Origin: Holothuria scabra
Lineage: Eukaryota; Echinodermata; Holothuroidea; Aspidochirotida; Holothuriidae
DNA: 64,000 nucleotides
Direction: 5' to 3'
Assembly: GCA_037179385.1 (NCBI GenBank)
Contig: CM074180.1
Location: 26,331,455 to 26,395,454 of the forward strand
Part shown: positions 48,665-60,600 of the stretch, piece by piece
Layout: every line of letters starts with the position of its first letter
How positions within the stretch are numbered: position 1 is the stretch's first letter
Translations under genes and position numbers: made by a program
Notes under the pieces: generated by a model
Seen by the model: only the letters and a program-made list of their open reading frames with translations
Database searches by the model: none
Told to the model about the DNA's origin: nothing

Positions 48665-51600
48665 GTAATGTGTTTATTCTAAGAGTCAATGTCTGCAGAA
48701 TTTTAGAAAGATTTTCATCCCCTGAGGTGTGTGAGTTGCAGGGCTTGTGCCAGTGGCAGAGCCATGGGGGTCTTGGGGTTGAACCCCCCCCCCTTTGACC
48801 CAACCTTGAAAGAAAAATAGTGGCAAAAAATACAAAAATTTGCTGTTTTTCCTTCCTCCCCTCAGTCTTTTCCCTGATGCCATGTTCCAACCCCCCCCCT
48901 CCCTTGGCTACACTACTGGCTAGTACCTTCTCTGATTACTCAGACTGTCAGCCTGGAGTTAAATCTAAGAATGGAACTCTTCAACCTCCAATTGCTTTTG
49001 ACAATCAGAGTTTGACAGAACATATTAACCTAGTTCCAGCACCTCATTTTCTGTGATGGTTATGTTTACCAAAATGTTAATATTGAAGAGGTCTTTCAGA
49101 TCAGATGAAACATTTATTTTGTGTTAATTTCTGGTAAAAGAGAATTTTTGAGCATTTTTTACTTAAAATATTTCTACACAGATGCAAGACTAGACAGCCT
49201 CCAAACTCCTGTAACAAATCAAGATGTTAGACTGTGATCGGGGATCATTTTTTGTTTGTCTTAAGTCAATGTACAAATTTGTTGCAAAATTGTAGAGGTG
49301 CAAAAGTAGGTGTAAAAGCAAACCCTGATTGCTGCTTTTAGATATTATGTTTCCAAACATATTATTGAAAAATGATGGGAATCCAAGATATTATTCTGAA
49401 TAAATTTGTCAATTTAATTACATGTTTACTTTTATATCTGCCCTTTTATAGTGCTACTTCAGCCCATAATACTACCAGGAGATGGGAAAACTTTAGGCCC
49501 TTGAAAATGTGAAGGCTTTGAAAGCCAATAATCTTACAAATCTTCACAAAAGTGCAATACACGGCTGCATGACTGACCCCTAATGAACAAGACCCCTTTC
49601 CACACCATTAAGTCACGGAACTTGGTATACAAGTAAGAGCACGGTTAGTTCTCTGCAAATTAATTTGACACAATATCTAAACAAGTCAAAATCCTGATTC
49701 AGGTCACTTCTGTAATCTAAATTATGGCAGTGGGAACACACAGTATCAGACTCCTCACTGTATGTCTGTTTTCTGTACTCCATCAAATACTCTGTCCAGT
49801 TCTGAAATAGTTATATTTCTTGGTAAACTAAAACACTTCCATCTTTGCTCAATTTCCAGCAAGTTACTACTTTTAGGAGCTCAGTAGATATTTCTACCTG
49901 GTTATGCACCTTTGTATTTGAGCATATGGACCTTGTTTCGCATTTTTTTCCCGTTCTCATTAATACTAAGTTAAATAAGAAGTTAAAGTTAAGTGTTAGC
50001 CAAGAATATTTTTTGTGTTCATCAATTTCTGTAGCTTACAAAATTAACAAAGACCATGGTAAGTCAGCCTCTATTTGTCCATGAATAAATCTTTGAAACA
50101 ATCTGTTATCTCTTTTAGATGTTGAATCCCCAACACATAATGCTGATATTCTTCTAAAATGTATCTCTGAGGACTTGAAAGACCACCCTGATCTGCCTTC
50201 ATCAGCAGTTATGAATTCTGAGCAGATAATTCATCCAACTACTGGTGAGGTTAGTTCTATTATTATTCGTGCATGCCATGGATTTTCAACATATCTGTAA
50301 TCAAGATCTTTTTTTGTAGTCACCTATTTGTGTAGTTCTACTGTACCAGTCTCAGGAAAAGAATATCTCAAATCTTTATATCATGTGCAGTAGGGGTAAA
50401 TGTGCACTGTTTAACAAGAGGTTTTTGGTTTCGATGAAAAGAGAAACCTATGCATTCATGATGGCGTGTGTGTGTATGTATGTGTGTATGTGCGTGTGTA
50501 TGTGTGTGTGTATGTGTGTGTGTTTGTGACACTTTGCTTGTTTACACGATATCTTGAGAAGGGAAGATCTGACAGTTCTCAAACTTGGTACACAGATACC
50601 CCATACTGAGAGGAAGAACCCTATTTATTTTGGTTGAGGTCAAAGGTCATCTGGGGTCACAGGGGGTCAAAAACCAAAATCCTTGTTTACACAATATCTC
50701 AAGACAGGAAACTTGGATTAATTTCAAACTTGATATGTTGATGCGTTATGATGTAAGGAAGAACCCTATTGATTTTGGTGGAGGTCAAAGGTCATTTGGG
50801 GTCACATGGGGTCAAACCCCGAAATCCTTTTTTACATGATATCTCATAGTAGAAAACTTGAATCAATTTCATACCTGATATGTTGATGCGTTATGATGTT
50901 AGATAGAACCCGATGTATTTTCATGGAGGTCAAAGGTCATTTGGGGTCACATGGGGTCAAAACCTGAAATCCTTGTTTACGTGATACATTATGGTAGGAA
51001 ACTTGGATTCATTTCAATCTTGATAGGCTGATGCGTTATGATGTAAGAAAGAACCCGATTTATTTTCGTGGAGGTCAAAGGTCATTTGGGGTCACATGGG
51101 GTCAAAACCTGAAATCCTTGTTTACATGATACATTATGGTAGGAAACTTGGATTCATTTCAATCTTGATAGGCTGATGCGTTATGATGTAAGAAAGAACC
51201 CGATTTATTTTCGTGGAGGTCAAAGGTCATTTGGGGTCACACCCCGAAATCCTGGTTTACACTATATCTCAAGGTAGGAAACTTTGATTCATTTCAAACT
51301 TGATATGTTGATGCATTATGATGTAAGAAATAACCCAATAAATTTTGGTGGAGGTCAAAGGTCATTTGGGGTCACATGGGGTCAAACTCTGAACTTCTTG
51401 TTTACACTATATCTCAAGGTAGGAAGCTTGGATTGATTTTAAACTTGATATGTTGATGTGTTATGATGGGAGGAAGAACCCTATTGATTTTGGTAGAGGT
51501 CAAAGGTCATTTGGGGTCATAGGGGTCAAACTCAGAAAACCTTGTTTAGGATAGCTCAAGGTATGAAAGGTGGATGGATTTCAAAATTAGTATTTAAATG

Positions 51601-54600
51601 AATTATGGTGAGAAGATGGTCTGTATAAGGTTATTTTTTGTGGAGGTGAAAGGACATCTGGGGTCATGATCGGTCAAACTTTGAAAAACTTGTCAAAATG
51701 GGATATCTCAAGGTAGGAAACTTGGATGGATTTCCCAATTAGTGTGTGGATGTGTTATGGTGAGTTGAAAGTACTGTACCTGTTGTTTTTGGTGGAGGTC
51801 AATGGTCATCTGGTATCACCTGGCATCAAACTCTGAAAACCTTGTTTGCAGAATATCTTAAGGCACAGTATGAAAGAAAAACCAGTCACTTACAGGTGGA
51901 GACAAAGGCTATTTTGGGTCACCAGTTGTTACAAGAAATGTAGCATTTTATTGAAAAGAGCATGTATGTATCATCGAAACCTCAATGCATTTTTGCATTC
52001 TGGTTTGATTGGCTGTTGCTATTTTATTGTATGGATTGTGTTCTTTGTTAGGCTTAAAGGTTAGGTTAGGAATGAGGGCTATCATTAGCCAGTTAGGAAA
52101 TTTCTTGTTAAATAGTTCACATCCCCCCAACAGTAGACATGCTTCTCTTTATAGACCATTAATCAGTTTGCCACCACCCAGTCATTGGTTGAACACCTCT
52201 GAAGGTTACAGCACTATATTCCAACACCCCTAAATTCCAACACCCCTATATACCCATAAATCTATTATGTTCCAACACAGGCTTTATTCCGACACCCCCT
52301 ATGTTCAGAAAACTGGATCGGTGATGAATATAGAGATTGTAGGAACATAGGGGTGTCAGAATGTGGGACAGTCACCACTCTGAAATAGGAAGTTTTCACA
52401 AAAGTACTCTCTGTGGCACTCTTTGTAATGTTTTTCTCATGGGTGAAAAAAAAACAGCAGAGATATGGTATGTGAACGAAAATGTGGGCAGTTTTTGTGA
52501 AGTTTGACTCCATTTGTATCAGAAATCATGCGGAAAATCATGTGGGAAGCAGGTTTATGTGTTGGAAAATGTGCAGCTTTCTGACCATGAATTTTCTTCA
52601 CCATGAAGGTTCAGAAAGTTGAAGAACTATCAGTGCAGAGCTAAGTACTCTCCTCCCACTCCTACCCCCTGTTCTCCCCCTGCAATCAGTTGTCTTTCAC
52701 AGGAAATAATTTAGCATTCAAATTTTGCATACCAGTTTTGAAGATTTTTGAAGTCCTTCACACATTGTTTGTGAAAATGCAAGGGTTATGCACACAAAAA
52801 ATTGCTACACAATTTTTCATTTGTTTAGCTACTTGGCCTGTTTGTGTAGCAAATTGTGATGCGATACTGGATAAATTATTCCCTGTTTCATGTGTGTTGC
52901 ATATGTAAGATTGCCAAAATATATAACCTATGTTCAATGACCATTTCCACAGTATTTCTTTCATATCTTTTGAAAATTTTCAGATGACAGAATTTTGACT
53001 TTGTTCATACTTCTTACACCCCTTGCATTTTTCCACATTTCCTTTTTTTCTGACCTTCCTTTAAAATTTTGCAGTGGCCCCTGTTTTCTAGACTATTGTT
53101 GCGTCAGATTTCTTCTTTAACTTCAGGTAAATATCATTTTGAGAAAGACTGTCATTCCTCCATAAGAGTCAAATTTAAAGCTATTGCTTAAATCTTGCTT
53201 AAATCATGCATATGTTGACATGATGGGTGTTATTCCCAAATAAAAGCATTTCACCAACTAGGTAACGTCAGATAGTGAACCACTTAAACCCACTTCACTA
53301 AGTCTAACAATCTTAAACAGAAAATTTAAAGTTGAAGGACATGATTGTAACTTTGTATGAATATTGAATTACATTTTGTAGTAGGGGACCTCATAAACTG
53401 TACCTGGTGAAGTTTGGTCTCATGGTTAGAGCATCTCACTTGCAGTAGGGAGGTCCGGAGTTCTAGTCCTGGCTGGGTCATACCGAAGGCTTTAAAAATT
53501 GAACCTTCCTTCCATTGTGCTTGGTGCTTAGCATAAGTAATGGAGTTGGGAGAACAAGGCTGTGGCCAGCATGGCTTAAACCAGTTAGTTACTCTGTAAA
53601 ACTCGGCCATAAAACTTTAACCAGGGAAGTGTTATTTGGATGGAGATAAAACTCTTGGAAATGAGGTTAACGCCGTCAAGGCCACTCAGTAATCTGTCTT
53701 TTGCATCGTTCTTGGCATTTCTATTATGCTTGTACGGGATAAGGGAGAAGATACAAAAAGGCATTTGTCACCTGCTACGGTTAGGGTAGGACTGGCAGGT
53801 TTATTGCACTGCCACAGGATTGCCAGTTGTCAGGTAAATAAAAGTAAAATTTGGTCTGTCAAAGCTTTGAGATGCGTATGAACAAATATCAACTAGGTTG
53901 CATGTCAAAATCTGAACAACAATTAATACCTGGCTATTTCTGGAAACTTGAAGAAACTTCTCATCTTGTTGTCAAAAAATTCTGTTTTCTCCATCCAAAT
54001 AACAGCTCCCTGCTCTGACAAACTAAATGTTACAATGCTGTCATTTTAATTGTAAATCCCTTTTCTGTAACAATCATTGTGAAATTGAATGGAACTCAAA
54101 TAGTGTGATTGATTTTGAGAATTGCTTTGCATTCTTTTATGGCACCATGACAGCGGATGTAAATTTTATTGTTTAGTTTGCAGAACTTGAACCAGGGGCG
54201 TTGGTTCATGTTGATAAGTTCCTTTATCCTGATGATGAAAGCATTGATGAACTATGTGAACAAGGCAAGCTAAGTAGAAATTATTGTGTGCGCTGTGGGT
54301 CACACCAGGTTGAACCTTTGAGTAAGTACATATTTGACTGAGATTATAATTTCCTCTAACACAAGAAATTTTTTGGCTGCCCTGGCATAAAAATATAGAC
54401 AGATTTTTCTGCCTTACATAAAGTTGCGTGCATAGGCACAGTGTCTTCATGGTTTCCATAAAAATATGGCTTCTGGCAAGTACCTTCTGGTGGAATTTCA
54501 GTATTGACAAATGATATTAGTAAAATGTCAGTAATGAAAAGAAAAGTCTCAGCAACCAGGATGAAGAATTTTGTTACTTTATTTTGCTCATATTAAGGGT

Positions 54601-57600
54601 ATTTTACTTGACATTAACATGAGCAAAACAGGTTGCAGAATTTTAATATCAAAAAAGAGGTACATGACAGCAATATGACGATTGTTCTGGTTGTCTTAAA
54701 ACTCAGTCCTTTATTTGAGACAAAAATAAAATTATTTCAGTGAAGAACATATAATGTATTGGAAAACTGTTTCTCTTAGAAAGAATCAAGCCTTCAAGTG
54801 TGCATACATGAAGATGTTTTTCAAACATTTCATCCCAAATTCAGTGTCTAGATTTCAGTAGTATAGTAACCTTTGTTAAACATGATATTCATTGATTTGA
54901 GGATTTTATTATTATTTGAATTGGATCTCATTTTAAGGAGAATGTTTGTTTTTTTGCCACAAAATGGAGATCAATTTCATCAGTGAAATTTTTATGTTTT
55001 CCAGCTTTTGTCTCCCATTCAGCTTCTACCCTACAAATGAAATACGTGTTCACAGATTTGTTACCAGATCTTCACAACAAAACAATTATAGATGTGGGAT
55101 CTAGGTTAGGTGTAGTTTTATATCATGTGAGTTGTAATATCAAATTTTATGGATATATTGATACATTTGTGTTCAGAGTTTCTGCCAAGGTAGATTAGAG
55201 CAGGATTTGTCCTCCTTTAACCCTCTACTGCCCAGTGTTGCACTCCTGCAACAGACGGAGAGCGCGGCACCCACACGTCTCTACTGTTTCACGCGGAGCT
55301 CGAAACTGCGAGTAGCTACTGGAAAATTCGGCCACAACAACGAGAGAGACAATAGTTTACAGTCACGGGGTCAAGAGCCTACGGAAGCCGCTGCAGGACG
55401 TGTTACGACCGCTTTTCCGCCGACCCCCGAGGCGCGCAAATATGCACCGATTGGAACCGGGCACTAGAGGGTTAATCTAAAGTATCTGCACCACCGAGCA
55501 CACACGCAGAGGCATCGCCGTCAGCTTTGCAGTAGACATACTCCGAAAGCTATGATTAACCCTCTACTGCCCAGTGTTGCACTCCTGCGACAGACGGAGA
55601 GCGTGGCACCCGCACGTCTCTACTGTTTCACGCGGAGCTCGAAACTGTGAGTAGCTACCCGAAAATTCCGCTACAACAAAGAGAGAGACAATAGTTTAAG
55701 GTGATGGGGTCAAGAGCCTACGGAAGCCGCTGCGAGACGTGTTACGACCACTTTTCCGTGACCCCCGAGGCGCGCAAATATGCACCGATTGGAACCGTGT
55801 GGTAGAGGGTTAAAGAAATTAAGTTGAAATTTTCTATGGTAAATTTTGGAGATTGTTCCTTTTAAATGTTTTCGCTTGGAATCATATTTTGTCAACTCAT
55901 TGATAATATTAGATATGCAATATAAATTAAACAAATAAGACATAATGTGCAATATCCACTTTGTGCCTTCTCATGGCAGCAATTGGGAAAGTAGCCTGAT
56001 TTTGATTTTACAGTTACACTTGCAGTTTTACAGTCATCATGGTGAAACACTTTTGTGGTAAAGGACCACAATTGTCACCCTGGATCACCCTTTTTTTGCC
56101 AGAAACCCTGGTGTGTATGTTTCTTTGTGCCCATTTCATCACACATAACTGTGTAGTATACATAGTTGCACAGGCATACAGGTACTGCGAGAGAGGGGAT
56201 TTCCCAAGCACCAGACAGAATACTATACATAAATCATACCTGAAGTCCTTCCTCGCCTTGTGTCAAGTGCATTTGTATAATATTGACTTATAAAGCTACA
56301 AGATTCAAGATTGTCAGAACCGGACCTCCCCCACCTGCCTTCCCACCCGAGCTCAACCACAATGACCATCTAAATATTGGATATCCGACATTGATGGAAA
56401 AAAAAAGAAGGGGCATTTTTCAGAGTGGCAAATCAATTGATCTTCCAGAAAATACTCATTTTGGAAATTCATAAAAGAATCTGAGAAAAGTGTGTTTTTG
56501 ATATGGTACAGCTTTGTGGTATTCAAACCAAGACCTCATGGCTTTTGGTTTTTTTTTTTCATTCAAAGGTAATGTGTATCTTCTCATCCAATAGCTTGCT
56601 TCCATCAATGTTAACTAGTCAGATGGGATTAACAAAATACCAACACAAATGTGATTTAGCATATAATATCAGCTATTGTTTCAAATACAGTTCAAGTTTA
56701 GTCTCAGGTTGGTTTAAAGCTGTTTGCTGTCCTCTAATTTTTTCTCCAAAGTTTCCTTCCAAGCTGAAAATTCCCTTTGGGGGAAACCCTTTGAACCCAA
56801 AAGGTTTCAAATGGTACCTTTTAAAAAAAACCCTTAGTATTAAAAGAGTTCCCTCTTCTGGTTGTTGATGGAAGTTGGACAAACCACAAAGGGAATTACA
56901 AAAGTCCCCTTTGCACAAACCAAACCCTTTTGAAAACCCATTAGAACTATTTGGAACTGTTTGAACCCCTCAAGTTTATGGAATTTGGATAAAGGGTCTC
57001 AAAGGGAAATTTAGCCAGGTTTATGACAGGGAGTGATTACTGTGGGAATATTCTACTACCCCTAGCCCACGGGTGGCTTCATTAGCATTTAATCAAAGTT
57101 GGCAACATAGGTACATGTATTTCATATTTCTGATATCCATGTTTTATGATAGTAATTCATATTGTGTTTGTTTTTATTTTTGTTGTCAGGCATACCATTA
57201 TAGCAGTGCTTCAAATATCATTGGTGTGGAGATAAATCCTGATCTGTGTAGACTTCAACAATATATTATACAGAAGTATTCCATGGAAAACAGAATACAG
57301 GTATAAAAGACATTAATTCATCACCCAGTAGCGTAGCCAGGATTGTGTCGGGGGGGAGGGTGGATGGGTTGGAGCATGACATGAGGGAAAAGTCTAAGGG
57401 CAGAGAGAAAAAATGCTATTTTAAGTGTTTTTTGCATTTCAAGGTAGGGTCATGGGGGGGTTCCAACCCCAAAACTACCCCTTTGCAGTTCTAATCAGGA
57501 ACACAACTAATACCTGATAGTACTATAATTCAATCTGAACAACAAGCATTTTTGTGAACGTAACGTAAATTGAAAAGATCCGTGTAAGTTTAGATGAGGT

Positions 57601-60600
57601 CCAAGAGATTAACATACCAGATATAAGTCATCCAAATATTGAAGTTAATTTGGACAATTTCCGTCCTGTTACCGAATCAGAAATTTCAAAATTAATCAGT
57701 GATTTTAGTAACGCTACTTGTCACTCTGACCCTATTCCAACCAGATTGGTGAAGGAATGCTTGGACGTACTAGTGTCACCTATTACCAGTATTGTCAATG
57801 CTTCACTTTTACACCACACTTTTCCCAAAATTTGGAAAGAAGCACTAGTGAAACCTATGCTAAAAAAGACCGGTTTAGATCCAGTTTTCAGCAACTATCG
57901 CCCCGTTAGTAATATCCCATTTTTGAGCAAAGTGATTGAGAAAGCTGCTCTTGCCCAACAACTTGAGCACATTCACCAAATGGATGTTTTTCCAGATCTC
58001 CAGTCAGCGTATCGGCCATATCATTCGACGGAGACTGCGTTGCTCAAAGTTACCTCAGACATCCTGATGTCTATGGACAAAAAGCAAGTCACACTTCTAG
58101 TTCTCCTAGATTTAAGCGCTGCCTTTGATACCATAGATCATTCAATACTGGAGGTGGTACTGGAAAAAGATTATGGCATCACTGGTGATGTACTTGCCTG
58201 GGTGAGTCCTTATCTTAGGAATCGTACTCAGCGTGTGCAACTTCAGTCAGGTGTTATGTCTGAATCGCGACCACTCCATTATGGTGTGCCCCAGGGAAGC
58301 TGCTACGGTCCCGTGGCTTTTTTGTTGTATGCCAGCCAATTATTTGCTGTTATGCAGAAGCATTTACCCCAAGTTCATGTGTATGCTGATGACACCCAAC
58401 TTTACTTAGCTTTTAACCCCAGTCAAGACACAAACCAATGGAAAGCAGTTGCTGATATTGAAAACTGTGTGAGGGATTTGAGAGCTTGGATGTTGTCAAA
58501 TAAACTAAAAATAAATGATTCAAAGACTGAATTTATGCTGATTGGCTCCAAATCCAGTTTAGCCAAAGTACAAGTGAATTCAATCCGAGTAGGAGAGTGT
58601 GTGGTGCAAAAAGTCCCGTATGTGAGGAATTTAGGGGTGTGGTTTGATGAGCACCTTGACATGCAGCTACATATTACCAAGCAATGTCAAAAAGCTATGA
58701 TGCATCTGCAAGCCATTCGTTCTATTAGGAAGTATCTTTCTATAGAAGCCACTCGGAGTGTATTGCATGCTTTTGTGACATCATGTCTTGACTATGGAAA
58801 CAGTCTTTTAATTGGTGTTCCCAAGATACACATAAGTAAATTACAGATAGTGCAAAACATGGCAGTTCGTTGCTTGCATAACCTTAAAAAATATGATCCT
58901 GTTTCCTCCTACATTTCATCCGAGCACTGGCTCACAGTTGATAAAAGAATAAAGTTTAAATTGATGTTAATAGTCTACAAATGCCTAAATAATCAAGGGC
59001 CAAAATATCTCAATGACATGCTGATAAAAGATTTTAATGCCACTCACAATCTCAGATCTAACACTGACACATTACGATTGGTAGTTCCACACACCACTTC
59101 CAAGTCGTATGGTGACCGTGCCTTTATGGTTGCAGGAATTCCCTTCCTTTCTCTCTCAGAAGTGTCTCGAATACCTCAAAATTTAAAGCAGGACTAAAGA
59201 CTTACCTTTTCAACCTATAGTATTATCTCTCATTTATTACTTGTAAAGTGCACGTGAATGACTATGTCACATCGTGCGCTATATTAAGTCTAATCTATAT
59301 AACGTATGTTACCTTGTATCACCCATGCTAGGATTACCATGTTTATTTGCTGGCAAGGAGGACGTGAATGCCTATGCTGGGAAGTGGGTCTAACAGAAGG
59401 GAATGGGTGGGTACCTCCCTTACCTTTTAGATGTGAGCTAATGCACCTTTGGTGCTCTCATATTTGATAGATACGATCATGATGAAGCTATTAAGTGCAG
59501 TTTACACAGACAGTCTAAATACTGATTCATTCAGTGAAAGATATGGGGCCAGGAGTAATTAAGCCATACTTGCTAACCTTTGCATTTTCACTGGAAATGT
59601 GCTGTTTTCTGGGCTTTATAACCCATTAGTATGAAATGTTTCAATTGTATGACTTAAAGTTTAAAAAATTTATTGAAGTGTCAATCAGAAAATCACTAAG
59701 ATCTGCTTTACAAAAGTGACATCAACTTTGCATACACCTAAGTGATGCCTGCATGTATTGTAAACATTTACAGAGGAAAGGAGGAGTTTCATTTTTAGCA
59801 CTGCCCCTTGCAGATTTTGACAGAAATCGTGCAGCCATGCTCATAATGTTTATTTCATGTTTGTCCATTTACTAATATTTCCTTCCTGCTGTTCTTTTCT
59901 CCCTTAATAGGCTGATTATCGTTCCCCATGGAAGCTGTCTGTACACAGATAGGCAGTGCATTCCCACTTAGCTTCTTCAGTGCATGCCCATAAAGCATCT
60001 TTATAACTAGGTTGGAGTTGCCAACTCCTGTGTAAACATCCTGCTGAAGACTCGACCAAAGGCCCACATGACAGGAATTGAGGAGTTTTTGTTTCTGTAA
60101 GGGGACTTGCATGGTTGTATGGGACCCTTTGTCTCAAAGGGGCAGTGACTTTTTGCCCGACTCCAGATCTCAACCAGGGCATAATCTCTATCCAACTGAG
60201 GCACCAAAGTCTGTTTGATTCAGTAAGGTTTTGGCCTATTGGGGGACTGCACCTCCCCCTGGCCCCTGGTCCTTACAGCCTTGGGGCCTTGACAAGCATG
60301 TTTGTCCCTTGGATCATTGAGCCCATTGAGATATGCATTCTCTAGTCAGGCCGAGTGAATCTTCTGCTATATGTTCTGTTCTCAGAGATGACAGTGTTGG
60401 CCAACTATGGTGTGCACCCACTCTCCACTCTTCAAGAATGAAAACACCCTTCACCATCTACTTGTGAATAATTTTTTTTTGTTTTTCATTTTTCTGTAAT
60501 ATTTGCAGACAACATCATGCAAAACTTGTGAAATTTGTGAACATATATGTATGATCCTTTAGGTTAAGAAATATTTGTATTTGTATTTAGGCAACTTTAT

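Noticed and set aside
48727..48760. Donor GAG|GTGTGTGAGT as the end of coding exon 1
   Set aside because: It would give phase 0 and a stop in exon 2 after 12 codons; the donor at 48665 keeps the frame.
50637..51509. CRISPR-like array
   Set aside because: Regular spacing, but the 145-bp units are homologous over their whole length and the genome is eukaryotic; this is a minisatellite.
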